Shown here: one piece after another, positions 47,201 through 56,247 of the stretch
How the letters are laid out: the number at the start of each line of letters is the position of its first letter
How positions within the stretch are numbered: position 1 is the first letter of the stretch
IMG/VR virus record: IMGVR_UViG_3300046791_000298
Span: 1 to 64,000 of that record
DNA from: a virus
Length of the DNA stretch: 64,000 nt
Reading direction: 5' to 3' (one strand)
Notes under the pieces: model-generated
The model's database searches: none
The model's input: only the letters and a program-made list of their open reading frames with translations
Told to the model about the DNA's origin: nothing
Program-made: the position numbers and the translations under genes

Positions 47201-47397
47201 GTAGAAACGACCGGCTTTTGTGCGGTGAAACCATCTGAGGATTTTTGGTCTTCTGTAGTAGGCTCTTTTTTTTTTACTTGGTTGAGTTGCCGAAGGATTG
47301 GATCCTCTTCCTCGGACGTAGTCTGTTCCTCAACCTTTTTTTTTGGCTTCGATCCGTTTAATTTCTTGAGAATGGGGTCATCTATCTCTTCTGCCAT
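44275..47397 (-). CDS. polyvalent internal protein with AIG2/GGCT-like and zeta-toxin-like domains
   Basis: This 1040-residue protein starts with a doubled short motif (DPILKKLN at residue 7 and DPILRQLN near 32), then a disordered Pro/Ser/Glu region. A helical middle follows, with a Gly/Ala hydrophobic stretch near 345-365. Near 575-665 an AIG2/gamma-glutamylcyclotransferase-like domain (FVYGTLKDAETRKQALG, then LEKLDKYENKYQREEI) follows. Near 760-900 a zeta-toxin-like kinase follows: GIFTSGGTGSGKTVSLEG (P-loop), FIYDGNLDHF, YTYRDPVEAF, GRTVPIF, VIDNSRG. The layout fits the 'polyvalent' proteins ejected by phages. It could disarm or kill host processes on entry. Confidence 0.8.
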   Translation of the reverse strand: MAEEIDDPILKKLNGSKPKKKVEEQTTSEEEDPILRQLNQVKKKEPTTEDQKSSDGFTAQKPVVSTGVSSVVQEPSPKPSEKNTGGELHTGYNPLNPTGIGDALVRSFVNFFTTATPLVIHREALKSMPTNYEELLKKADQGPTDAEETGILTMEKIKSTPLKDLLAEYKERAAQEPGTQLHPNQNRAAKDTYNILLRASKSSNTSPERVMGFYKDEVNRLIQKTRDTFEKEKIVANQTQGQENLKGIPQDFTSIKSAKDFEKWLEGSVGQGVASSIGFATSPVILFKMERYDALDEIRAKKAQNLSEKFGTEITPISLEKIQTKEENQSDENIANTVGLISMGLEGLGFLAGAGKAIKQVFLKSAKKQVLEQVVKFGVKGALKDIGIAGGGEFATEYLQDVDQQVGALLANGMTLTEAMANVNHQRAFNAGMQGFAPGAVFGSVTAISEFNENNLSVPAGDLGKNATTVIKEEQKNVDPNDINALDKSAEAIQQSVDNSEQIKSEEGIQNALQKPSTEGLLQREQGEAGVPGSKRGRVEPGVEGKETAQANLEGEKETAKEPVVKEGVKKVFVYGTLKDAETRKQALGEDVTTTSAETTGKVKDVGDGYTTLESGEDKVPGQVMELSPQQLEKLDKYENKYQREEITLANGEKAFAYKLKEKQPVPYTPEPSLSPEQKAVETKFGKYLNENFGEAKKTYKEKFGNVLNADNARELSKDYEDNRALSSAVHEPAAAFIRKLYQEKLDAEWFLKGEENTGIFTSGGTGSGKTVSLEGEDPNSVRFIYDGNLDHFETAKEKIDKALNAGVKDIDIRYTYRDPVEAFENGVIKRMLDKKSDGFGRTVPIFIHAQTHIGSRVNIDQLMRQYKGNSKVHFTVIDNSRGAGNAKEVRIAKIPEIPYTAKELEKKLTGITEKLYNEGKITKSQYEGLTIKRRDYAEGVRPASTGETKTVSTSNVSNQAVNESTQQTNAGKPQQGGSEGLTQEISENQILSPEARETTVSVSVPSLKYIHEEINAGSAHDTLMGVRKKISKLVACLKT

Positions 47398-49205
47398 TTG
47401 CCACTTGTGCTATCGTAAAAATAAATATTATTACCAACTTTGTATTGATTATCAGTAGTCCACTGGTCTATATCTGCACCAGTGCTTTTAATCGATACGC
47501 CACGCTCTTCAACAGGTAATCTTTTAGCAATATTTTTAGTTGATTGAGTAACTCTATCCTGGTATTTCTTCTCAAACTCAAGCATCTCAGGACTCCAATT
47601 CTTTTTATTCCTTAAGTCTAATCCCCCGGAGCCATCGCCTGCTTTTGTGGCACCCTTCAACCTTCCGTAGTCGGCTTCACTCGGTTCTAATAATTCATCG
47701 TACCGAATTCCGGAAGTTTTAATATTACTATTTCTGACAGAACTCATAATTTCTTCATCCGATGAATCATCATTAGAAACAGCCTGTTGTGCGTTCTGAA
47801 CTAATGCTAATTGACGTTGTATTTTATTGATAGTTTCCTGGTCTCCACTTTCAACGGCCTCTCCTAACTGAGTCTCAAGAGAACCCTTTTTCCGATTAAT
47901 ATCACCCATAACAGTATTCTTATCAATGGAATGACCACGGAAAACTACTTGAAGATCAGGATTCATTCCAGCCACATCCTCATCCGATAAATTATCAATA
48001 TTAAAAACAGGTGTTCCGTTTTGCCTTTTTGCCATCAATTGATAGCCAGTCACATTAAAAGGTGCCTCTCCTGCTCGTCTGCTCTTTTGTCCTGAACGTA
48101 AATCATAACTGACCTTACCATCAACCTCAAATGATAATGGCTTACCATTTTTTTGCATCAATGTTCCTCCTGGACTTACAAATTTTTGATCACCAACATC
48201 ATTATCGAAAGTTGTAAATTCGTGACGCTGATCAGTGTTTACATTATTGACCGATTTAGGCTCTTTGTAATTGACATCAGTCTTAAGGGTGATCTTAGCC
48301 GCTTCCTCTAATTCTTTTTTGGCTTTCTCCCGAATACGCTCGTTGTAAGGCTTATTGTTGATGACATTGTCCTTTTCATTTGAAATTAAATGTAACATCA
48401 GTTGGCCATCATTCAATCCCTTCAATTTTTGGACTCTCTCATCTCCTTGGGCAATTAATTTTTTGACTTGGTCAGCCTCATCAGATATCTCATTCTTTAC
48501 ATCAAATGCTATAGAATTTTGAACATCATCCCGGCTATTTAAATAGTCTTTAACGTGTGTGTCTGTTACGCCAGGTGCTCCAGTCTTTTCATCCCAGAAG
48601 GGAGAACTCCCGTATTTTGTTGAGTCAACATTGGTATTCCCATATTTTCTTTCCGCCTCCTTATCTCCGTAAAGTTTGACCCAATCCGAAACATAATTTT
48701 TTCGTTTAAAAGCTAGAGGGTTATCTCCAATGGTATTGGCCACATCTAATAGTCGGCCTCCTCGGGTCCTAAAATCGATATCCCCATCGTCTCCAAAAGC
48801 CGCAGTCTGGAGTGTCTTTTTATCTACCTCCGGATCGTAGTACTTGTCGTCAGTTGCCTTTTTATCAATTCTGGTATTTAGATTAGTAAAAAGTTCATGC
48901 TGAGCTTTTTGATCTGCCGCGTATCTTTTACCCTGTTCTTCCATCTCAACAAGTTGCTGTGAAGGAGAACTGGATTTTCTGAAATTTTCTCTGGCTAGTT
49001 TTGTTACACTCTTTACATAAGCCTCGTTGAACTTATTATCATTCTCAAACTTGCTGTAATCGAGGGCGTATTTGTATTGATCAGCAGTAGCTCTTCTTTT
49101 ATTATAATCGGAAGCAACTCCTCTAAAGAAATTAGATAACCCTTGAGCGACAGGGGAAAAGTCCGTTTGGATTATTTCTTCAGGTTTGTAAAATTCTCTG
49201 TACAT
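47382..49205 (-). CDS. internal virion protein (cargo-like)
   Basis: This 607-residue protein is mostly helical in its first 250 residues (for example YNKRRATADQYKYALDYSKF, KFNEAYVKSVTKLARENF) and then mixed with charged turns. No enzymatic motif. It overlaps the polyvalent gene by 16 bases and follows a Gly-rich protein by four. In crAss-like phages such large helical genes near the tail genes encode cargo proteins ejected with DNA. Confidence 0.55.
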   Translation of the reverse strand: MYREFYKPEEIIQTDFSPVAQGLSNFFRGVASDYNKRRATADQYKYALDYSKFENDNKFNEAYVKSVTKLARENFRKSSSPSQQLVEMEEQGKRYAADQKAQHELFTNLNTRIDKKATDDKYYDPEVDKKTLQTAAFGDDGDIDFRTRGGRLLDVANTIGDNPLAFKRKNYVSDWVKLYGDKEAERKYGNTNVDSTKYGSSPFWDEKTGAPGVTDTHVKDYLNSRDDVQNSIAFDVKNEISDEADQVKKLIAQGDERVQKLKGLNDGQLMLHLISNEKDNVINNKPYNERIREKAKKELEEAAKITLKTDVNYKEPKSVNNVNTDQRHEFTTFDNDVGDQKFVSPGGTLMQKNGKPLSFEVDGKVSYDLRSGQKSRRAGEAPFNVTGYQLMAKRQNGTPVFNIDNLSDEDVAGMNPDLQVVFRGHSIDKNTVMGDINRKKGSLETQLGEAVESGDQETINKIQRQLALVQNAQQAVSNDDSSDEEIMSSVRNSNIKTSGIRYDELLEPSEADYGRLKGATKAGDGSGGLDLRNKKNWSPEMLEFEKKYQDRVTQSTKNIAKRLPVEERGVSIKSTGADIDQWTTDNQYKVGNNIYFYDSTSGKWQKR

Positions 49206-49209
49206 GGGT

Positions 49210-49791
49210 TTAAGCTACTGTTCCTGGTAAAGTATTAGTAGCATCGATATTTGTGAATCCGCTTCCAGCCGCGCCTCCACTTATTCCTCCACCACCACCA
49301 AGAAGACCACCAGAGAGTAACGAACCAGCACCAGATAAAAGTCCTCCAGCTATGTTACTCCACAATGCATTACGATTGGCTTTTTGTTCTTTAAGGGCCC
49401 TGAGTTTTGCTTCCCATGGCGCATAAATATTTTGGTACCAAGCCTTATCCTTTTCTTCCGCCAGAGCAGTTTTTGCTCCGTATAAATCTTGCGTGTTTTG
49501 TCGTCTTATTGCAGATTCGTCCTGGGCCAGATTTCTAACTGCCGTCTGTTTGTTCCCTTCGATAGCCGCCAATGTTGAAAGTAACGCAGATGTACTTGAT
49601 GAATAATCCTTAGCCTGGCCAAGAGCATCAGCCTCTCCCTGATTTAAATTTTCTTCTGCTATCTGAATTTCCTGTGGTCTTCCAAATGCCTTAGCAGTCG
49701 CCAGCGCCACATTTTCGTACGCTTCCGGCTGGACTGCATACTTAGGCATGGTCGTCAGTTGCTTATTTATTTGCTTCTTCAGGTTTGCCAT
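49210..49791 (-). CDS. internal virion protein with Gly-rich end
   Basis: This 193-residue protein has a helical region (residues 20-140) with many Ala, Glu and Gln, then a hydrophobic Gly/Ser-rich end (SNIAGGLLSGAGSLLSGGLL then GGGGGISGGAAG) that could insert into or cross a membrane. That plan, coiled helix then Gly-rich amphipathic segment, fits ejected internal virion proteins. It follows the stabilization-like gene by 25 bases. Confidence 0.55.
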   Translation of the reverse strand: MANLKKQINKQLTTMPKYAVQPEAYENVALATAKAFGRPQEIQIAEENLNQGEADALGQAKDYSSSTSALLSTLAAIEGNKQTAVRNLAQDESAIRRQNTQDLYGAKTALAEEKDKAWYQNIYAPWEAKLRALKEQKANRNALWSNIAGGLLSGAGSLLSGGLLGGGGGISGGAAGSGFTNIDATNTLPGTVA

Positions 49792-49816
49792 AATCTCACT
49801 GTTTTAGCCAAAGTTA

Positions 49817-52800
49817 TTAAGTTTTAACCGTTTTCTCACTTAGGGTATAATATAGCGCTAGCCAATTGAAAACAGATAAATAAGTCACTGCTGGATTAAG
49901 TTTTAACCGAACTAGTAATGCTTTACTTCGCATAACATCACCATTAATTTTCGCATCGTCTCCCGTTTTATTAGCAGTATTTACATCTCGCATGATATCA
50001 GCCCAAAACATATCTTCCTTGTCAGTCAGATCATCTAGATTGATGTATGTTCCCTGGATAGTTGCTCCATTACTTTTCCAATCTCCTTTAATTGAGGGCA
50101 AAGACCATTTATCGGAAGCAATATGCCCTTGTGCCTGCCATACTTTCTTTTTTCTGAAACTAGGATTTGCAATCAATTCAATTTCACAATCTTTTTTCAC
50201 TCCATAGAAAGTGCTGAAATTATCCTCATCGGCTTCATGAATATGAATTTTACCTGTTGTCATTGAATAAACCTCATTATCAAGCGATTCGAATCCTTCT
50301 GCCGCAAAATCAAAAAATTCCTTCCAACGTGGTCCCGTCGGAGTTTCTTCATGGAATGATATGCATTTATAAACAGAATACCCTTTAAAGGTTCCAGGTA
50401 AATCAACATGATCCAGGTACATTAACCATCTATCGTGATAATTATCCCAAGTTGAAATAATTTTAACTGGAGTATCGGATGCTGCATTGATGCCCGCAAT
50501 TATTATCGATAAATCCTTGAACCAGTTTTTCATTTTATATTTACTGCTGATCTCAGTCAATCCGTCCTGGGCATAACGAATCCATGAGCCTGCTTTTTGA
50601 TCCCAATAAATCAATCGACCTCTTTCTAAGCTAATACTCTCCGGGTTTAATGTCCCATGACTCCCTAAAAGTGTATTGAATGAACCTAGAACACGATCGC
50701 TCAGTGCGATTTGTTGCCTTCCGGATAAGTCTTCAAGGACAGTCCTGTTAACATAAATACTCCAGGTTTCAGATTCACCAATAGCAAGCAGGATGTTACC
50801 AACCGATTCAACTTGCGCATGGGATATATTTACAAGGGCTCGTATTCTACCGTATTCAGCAGGGTATATAAATTGATCTCTATCATTAAATCTATTAATT
50901 TGATTAACGAAAGAGTCTTGAACCAATTTCCCCCCAAACCTAGCCTGTGTTTGTATAAATGTCGCTTCTGGCAGATCAAGATATGCGATTGAAGGTCGTC
51001 CGTTATTCTTTTCCCAGAACTCGTATGTCTTTTCAACATCAGGATTCATTGAAGTAGCAACCCCCGTGCTGATAATTGATAAATCCCGAAAAATTATTTT
51101 TTGGATAGAAAAACAATCCCCATAAAACAATGGCATTTTATTGAAGATATCAAATGGACCCTGTTGTGATAATTCAACGGAGGTATTATCGATATAAACC
51201 CAATCTCTTTTACTGAAATCACGACTTGCTGTGCCGGGGAATAAAATAGGGTACCATTCTCCGCATTCGTGAAATATAAAATTATTATCATCCGGGATTT
51301 CATTCGGAGTATATACCTCCATGTCATATTTTGAACCCCATACAGCACCGTCACCAGTAGGGAGACTTAATAGGGTGCTTGGTTTTTCTACGATAATGCC
51401 AGCCCCAGTGAATTCTAATATTTCAAGATCATATATTCTAAGGTCAGCCGAGGATGCCGGGGAAGCTAACTCACTACCCCAAAACCTTACTCGATCTCCT
51501 TCACGAAAATTATAAAATAGTTTAGCGAGCGGCTTATTTTTAGTGGATGATTGCCTGGCCGCATTGTACCAGTTATTGATATCAATGTATATTCTGCTTG
51601 CATTAGTTACAGCGATTGAAGTAGATGTGCTAACACGGATTTCTGGCCCAATCTTAAATCTCATTTTATTGAAATCCAGATAACCAGCTTTCGATTTATC
51701 TCTGAATAAATTAATACTGATTTGATCTGTCTTGCTAAGGATTTCACTTGTGCCAAGTTTTGCTTTCTCAATCTCCTGAGCTACTTGATAGCCATCAACG
51801 ATATTTGAATTCTCAAAATGTTGAGCAAGTTTGTCTTTTATAGCCTGTGGCAAAGAAGTTGCCCCAATTAAAGTAGATGCCGAATCGAGTAAGGGCACAA
51901 ATTTATTAGCAATCCCCCTCATGAAGGAGTTGATATTAATAACATTGCTTCTCACTATCTGAAAGCAGGTTGCCCACTCTGGGGGTACTACTGAATCTGG
52001 TATTTTAAAAGTGAGAGCATGTAAACGAAACTGACTTGTCACCGGCAATTCGTAAATCCAATTATCAGTAGTATAGGTTAGGCTTCTCCATCCAGTATGA
52101 TCACCATAAATGATACCACCTTTGTAAAGCCCTCTATCCTTAAAATTAAATTGGCTAAGCGCATTTAACTTCAATAATTTTTCTCTTGGTGTAGGATCAA
52201 ATTGAGGGAAAGAACTACTCGGATCAGCATCATTCCAGTCTGCGCCTGGATCAATTACACTTCCAACATCTTCAACAGCGAAATCAGTAACAGGCTCATG
52301 TTCATTTAAACAATCACCAAAAACAAATCTGTTATCAATTGCCTCAACAGTGCCAGCTAAAAAGGGGACGCTATCGAACTGCTCATTAAATTCAGCACTA
52401 GGGATAATCCTACCGTCAACTGATCCATCAAAATAATGGTATGGCTCGAATACTCCACCGCTTTCGTAAATACGTTTCCATAGTCTCCATGGACTTCTTT
52501 CTCCTTCACGATAAGCTAGTTCAATATACTCTACAGCTTCAGTGAATTTTATACTATCATGACCAAAATAATTGTATTCCGCCAGCGTGCCAGGAACATC
52601 TAAGATGCTTCCACGGACCTCAACTTCAATTGCAGTTATAACTTTGTTAGCATAATAATTTGTGAATACACTATTCACATCTTCAACGTATGCAGCCTTA
52701 CTCACTGGCCCCCATCTTGATTTCAGTTTGCCTTTATAAACATATTTGTGGGTAAACTGAAAGACCTTATTCGAGAGCTTCTCCCAATTATTAATCGATC

Positions 52801-53392
52801 CGTCATAATAAATTCTTGGTATCGAAGGAGCAGTTGGAGCCCATTTAACGAAAGAGATATGAAATTCTCTAAGATTACTACCTAATGTAAATGCGGTTTG
52901 GTAAATAGTATTGACGTCAACCAGTCTGGGAGCATTTATACGATCAGTAAAAGCCAGCCAGTTGTTGATTAGGGCGGCCTTTATAAAAGTGCCGAAGTTA
53001 AGTATACTATTTTCAACTAAAAGATAGGTTGTACGTTCTGCTTTAACATACATCTCAATGCGATCGGTGGTGTCTTCCCAGAAGATAAATACTCGCCCAT
53101 TAGCAACATCTTTAAGTTTCCCCCTCTCAATACCAGAGGATGGATATGTTGCGCTAACCCAGGCGGATCCGTTCCAAGATTTATAGAGAGTAACTTGAGT
53201 AGTCCCCGCAACAGTCTCACTCCCTCCTGTATTGTTTTCAATACTGGAGCCATTATTCATGTTGCGCATATATGTGTAATCACCTAACTCAAAAAGGCTA
53301 CGTCCTTCAGCCCCGAGCGGGGGTGAAAGAGGGCTGTCATCATGGTTCAGCCCGCCACGAGGCGATAGTAAGACTTCTGTTAATTCTGGCAT
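49817..53392 (-). CDS. large tail protein resembling crAss-like 'stabilization protein'
   Basis: This 1191-residue protein begins with PRGGLNHDDSPLSPP, then GDYTYMRNMNNGSSIENNTG. A GG-x-N-x-DDS followed by G-D-Y...R-N-x-x-N-G-S-S and then a run of short beta strands is how crAss-like 'stabilization' (tail tubular) proteins start. The rest is beta-rich with many aromatic residues, as in podoviral tail tubes and hubs. It is the largest tail gene here. Confidence 0.6.
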   Translation of the reverse strand: MPELTEVLLSPRGGLNHDDSPLSPPLGAEGRSLFELGDYTYMRNMNNGSSIENNTGGSETVAGTTQVTLYKSWNGSAWVSATYPSSGIERGKLKDVANGRVFIFWEDTTDRIEMYVKAERTTYLLVENSILNFGTFIKAALINNWLAFTDRINAPRLVDVNTIYQTAFTLGSNLREFHISFVKWAPTAPSIPRIYYDGSINNWEKLSNKVFQFTHKYVYKGKLKSRWGPVSKAAYVEDVNSVFTNYYANKVITAIEVEVRGSILDVPGTLAEYNYFGHDSIKFTEAVEYIELAYREGERSPWRLWKRIYESGGVFEPYHYFDGSVDGRIIPSAEFNEQFDSVPFLAGTVEAIDNRFVFGDCLNEHEPVTDFAVEDVGSVIDPGADWNDADPSSSFPQFDPTPREKLLKLNALSQFNFKDRGLYKGGIIYGDHTGWRSLTYTTDNWIYELPVTSQFRLHALTFKIPDSVVPPEWATCFQIVRSNVININSFMRGIANKFVPLLDSASTLIGATSLPQAIKDKLAQHFENSNIVDGYQVAQEIEKAKLGTSEILSKTDQISINLFRDKSKAGYLDFNKMRFKIGPEIRVSTSTSIAVTNASRIYIDINNWYNAARQSSTKNKPLAKLFYNFREGDRVRFWGSELASPASSADLRIYDLEILEFTGAGIIVEKPSTLLSLPTGDGAVWGSKYDMEVYTPNEIPDDNNFIFHECGEWYPILFPGTASRDFSKRDWVYIDNTSVELSQQGPFDIFNKMPLFYGDCFSIQKIIFRDLSIISTGVATSMNPDVEKTYEFWEKNNGRPSIAYLDLPEATFIQTQARFGGKLVQDSFVNQINRFNDRDQFIYPAEYGRIRALVNISHAQVESVGNILLAIGESETWSIYVNRTVLEDLSGRQQIALSDRVLGSFNTLLGSHGTLNPESISLERGRLIYWDQKAGSWIRYAQDGLTEISSKYKMKNWFKDLSIIIAGINAASDTPVKIISTWDNYHDRWLMYLDHVDLPGTFKGYSVYKCISFHEETPTGPRWKEFFDFAAEGFESLDNEVYSMTTGKIHIHEADEDNFSTFYGVKKDCEIELIANPSFRKKKVWQAQGHIASDKWSLPSIKGDWKSNGATIQGTYINLDDLTDKEDMFWADIMRDVNTANKTGDDAKINGDVMRSKALLVRLKLNPAVTYLSVFNWLALYYTLSEKTVKT

Positions 53393-53610
53393 TATACTTT
53401 AGCAAGCGGATTTTTCTCACTGAAATATTTTTTTGATTCCCATCCTTCTTTTCCTTCACCAGATTTAGTTACAAGAAATCCATTTTCAATTTTCTCAACC
53501 GAAACACTCATGTTTTCAGATGGTGTTGGAAGAGTAATTTCTTCTGCCTTGTCTTCTTTTTCCTCAGATTTGGATTCTTTTTTCTTAGATGTTCCTGATC
53601 TTACTTTCAT
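53392..53610 (-). CDS. small charged protein
   Basis: This 72-residue protein has a very acidic-basic N-terminal half (KKKESKSEEKEDKAEEI) and a short beta end (VSVEKIENGFLVTKSG). Its stop touches the start of the stabilization-like gene. A virion or assembly helper is possible; no family recognised. Confidence 0.45.
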   Translation of the reverse strand: MKVRSGTSKKKESKSEEKEDKAEEITLPTPSENMSVSVEKIENGFLVTKSGEGKEGWESKKYFSEKNPLAKV

Positions 53611-53621
53611 ATTGGTATGGG

Positions 53622-54413
53622 TTAAACCTTCGATCTCAGAGCGTAATATTTTCTTGAAATATGGACCATATCCTTCGGACGTAAATTCGATGTACGACCT
53701 CTTACTAAAGTCATTGCATCAGCGACTTCTCTGCCAGTTCTGATAATTGACGATTCACTCCGTTCACGAACTGGACGAGTGCGTTCAATTTCATGCTCAA
53801 TATATTTTTTCACATAATCGGCTAAATATGCATGTACAATCGTTTCACCGCATACATTTATTCCATCAGAAATTGTTTCAATCACTAATTCAGTTGCGTT
53901 CAGTGGAGCATCTAAAAGTATTTCCTTACAGCCGCCACCACGATCAACGAATTGGAATAATCCTTGAGAGGGGATGCCACCACCAACACTGAATAAACTA
54001 TTGCCATTATAGTTAGCAAAAAAGTAACCTCCGTATGATCCGAAGTCGAGGCCATTTGGGAGAGAATCGGGTGGCCAGTGTTCTGTAAATTGAGGATTAC
54101 CAAGCGTGCGCTCTTCTTTACTGAGGTCGGCATTAACTGAGAGTGTTCTAAGGTATTGACCACATGGAACCGCAACTTTAATCCAATCCACACAGCCCGT
54201 ATCCAATGTAACTGTTTTTACATCAGATATCGTTTTACGGACAGTCTTTACTTCCTGGGCTTGATCGAGTTTTAATTCTCTGAATCCCCATTTCGCCATC
54301 CCGAGAAATTTGGCAAAGTACGCCTGAGTCAAACCGTGGTTCTCGATAACCTGATCCACGATGGACGAAATCTTATTGTATTGGTCCGTGGTATTTATTA
54401 AATCCTCAGCCAT
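53622..54413 (-). CDS. tail or head-tail structural-like protein
   Basis: This 263-residue protein has an N-terminal helical part (HGLTQAYFAKFLGMAKWGF), a beta-rich middle with Cys (DTGCVDWIKVAVPCGQYL) and Gly-rich loops (YFANYNGNSLFSVGGGIPSQ), and a basic helical C-terminus. It overlaps the next structural gene by eight bases. The order and composition fit a tail or head-tail connector protein. No family confirmed. Confidence 0.5.
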   Translation of the reverse strand: MAEDLINTTDQYNKISSIVDQVIENHGLTQAYFAKFLGMAKWGFRELKLDQAQEVKTVRKTISDVKTVTLDTGCVDWIKVAVPCGQYLRTLSVNADLSKEERTLGNPQFTEHWPPDSLPNGLDFGSYGGYFFANYNGNSLFSVGGGIPSQGLFQFVDRGGGCKEILLDAPLNATELVIETISDGINVCGETIVHAYLADYVKKYIEHEIERTRPVRERSESSIIRTGREVADAMTLVRGRTSNLRPKDMVHISRKYYALRSKV

Positions 54414-55083
54414 CTTTTCTTAGGTTAGCAGTATCAATACTTTCTCTTACTGTATCGGCTCCTTGATTTTTGCGTTCTCTAAACCATTTAACTGTCTCCC
54501 TGATAACATAATCCTCCATACCTGCGTCAATTGGGTAAGGAGCATCGTCATTAATAGCGGAGGCGTCTCTTATCACTAATTGTAATCCAGCGCCACCAAA
54601 CTTAGACGAGATATCCTGGCGACCCTTAAAATAAAATCTGCTGCCCTGTAGATAAACCCCCAGCCTTCCCTCAAGATTACCGGCCAGTGTATTTCTAATA
54701 GTAACAGCCTCTGATGGTGTTAATATTGCTATTGGATCGAAATAATTCTTCTCCAGGTAAACTCGCACAATACCTCCATTTCTTGGAAGGACTACATAAT
54801 TCGATGGAAGCGCAAAATAACTCTCACCATTATCGGTTACATCAGTAATCGGTAGCCATGAATTAAGTCGTCCGTCCCACGTGGTTATATATTGATCATC
54901 AATAGACTTTTCGCCCAGATTCCAGCTCTCAAAAATCCCCATCTTGGCACCATAATTTACGATCTGATCCATGCGAAGTATCACTTCACGTTGATCAATT
55001 TTTTCATCGCGATTACGGAACTGGCTATTGAGTTCAAGTAAAACTTGTTCTGAAAAATATAATTTTGTTTTAACTGTTGCCAT
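54406..55083 (-). CDS. tail or head-tail structural-like protein
   Basis: This 225-residue protein starts MATVKTKLYFSEQVLLELNS, then mixed beta with MDQIVNYGAKMGIFESWNLG, and a basic helical end (VIRETVKWFRERKNQG). No catalytic motif. It lies in a block of structural genes with one-base gaps, so it is probably a tail-ring or completion protein. Confidence 0.5.
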   Translation of the reverse strand: MATVKTKLYFSEQVLLELNSQFRNRDEKIDQREVILRMDQIVNYGAKMGIFESWNLGEKSIDDQYITTWDGRLNSWLPITDVTDNGESYFALPSNYVVLPRNGGIVRVYLEKNYFDPIAILTPSEAVTIRNTLAGNLEGRLGVYLQGSRFYFKGRQDISSKFGGAGLQLVIRDASAINDDAPYPIDAGMEDYVIRETVKWFRERKNQGADTVRESIDTANLRKDG

Positions 55084-55084
55084 A

Positions 55085-55759
55085 TTACACGCCCTCCTTT
55101 TCTTTAATCATCGCATACTGTGTCAATTCAGCAAGACTTAAGTTCACGCCAAAGAATTGAAGAATGATCATAATTATTTCGAGATGCGTGATATCCGCCA
55201 ATTCAAAATCTACGCTATTCCCGGCTCCTACTACTCCTCCAGTAGCGGCATAGATTGGCTTACCGCTGACCATAGTATAATTCCAGATGGGTGTCTCGGG
55301 CTGACGTAGATAATTTAATTTTATCGGTGTAAGCGAAGTTGGATAGATATGAAAGCCCGCCTCAGATACAACGAACTTAGGGAATGTCGCTGTCGGTGGA
55401 GCAATCACACTTCTATTCATGATGGCAATCTCATCAGGAGTAGCCTCTTGGATTAAAATACCACCGTTTGTAGTAAGTGAATCCCAGTCGATGTACTCTC
55501 CTGGCGGTACCGCTATCCCTCCAGAGACAGTGATTGACTCATTGAGTTTAAGGATATTACTCAATTCTCTACGAATTGTCTGATCAGATTGCCAGCCAGT
55601 TTTTATTCCTTTCGCATCATACTTAGGGGTGATACGTCCGTTGATAAAAGAAATCTGAGCCCGTGGAGCAACAAGGTTGAATTGCTCAGGGGCAATATTC
55701 CCATTCTGCTCTTTATTGTAAAAGAATTGAGTAATTCGATATATTTCGTCAATAGTCAT
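55085..55759 (-). CDS. tail or head-tail structural-like protein
   Basis: This 224-residue protein has a helical start (TIDEIYRITQFFYNKEQNG), then beta-rich parts (ISFINGRITPKYDAKGIKTG, FPKFVVSEAGFHIYPTSLTP) and ends in a helix (LSLAELTQYAMIKEKEG). One base separates it from its neighbour. Family not recognised. Confidence 0.5.
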   Translation of the reverse strand: MTIDEIYRITQFFYNKEQNGNIAPEQFNLVAPRAQISFINGRITPKYDAKGIKTGWQSDQTIRRELSNILKLNESITVSGGIAVPPGEYIDWDSLTTNGGILIQEATPDEIAIMNRSVIAPPTATFPKFVVSEAGFHIYPTSLTPIKLNYLRQPETPIWNYTMVSGKPIYAATGGVVGAGNSVDFELADITHLEIIMIILQFFGVNLSLAELTQYAMIKEKEGV

Positions 55760-55767
55760 TAGTCATT

Positions 55768-56211
55768 TTAATCGTTTTGTTCTTCTTCCTCCTCCTCTTC
55801 TTCCTGTTCAATTTCAACCACAGGCATTGCAGGAATAACAACCGACTGAAATGCTCGCTTCATATCGAAAGTAATGCCATCGGTAGGATATTTTTCGATT
55901 ACATGACATGATATCATCACCTCTTCCTTATCAATTTCATCCATTTTTGCCCAAATTTTCTTGGTGTCCTCCTCAGTATGCTGATACCGGCCATTCTTAT
56001 CGAGATCAATGTGTTTTGAGTTTGTTTTCTTAGCCAGGCTTATCTTAAACAAATCTCTCTTACGATCTACTTTCTTCAATTTTTCAATAGCTGATGGCAA
56101 AATTGCTTCAATTGCTTTTGACAGGTCTGATTCCTCTGTATTGCTCAGATATTGCTTGCTGGCAAATACGAATAGATTCAATTGCTCTTTAGTGATTGTC
56201 GTTTTGTCCAT
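55768..56211 (-). CDS. acidic-tailed protein, unknown
   Basis: This 147-residue protein is helical (ITKEQLNLFVFASKQYL, DLSKAIEAILPSAIEKLKK), with a charged middle and a C-terminal run of about ten Glu residues. Poly-acidic tails occur in assembly or chaperone-like phage proteins. No family. Confidence 0.5.
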   Translation of the reverse strand: MDKTTITKEQLNLFVFASKQYLSNTEESDLSKAIEAILPSAIEKLKKVDRKRDLFKISLAKKTNSKHIDLDKNGRYQHTEEDTKKIWAKMDEIDKEEVMISCHVIEKYPTDGITFDMKRAFQSVVIPAMPVVEIEQEEEEEEEEQND

Positions 56212-56247
56212 AACACATTTTTTTATTATAAAGTTAGGGATTAGATT

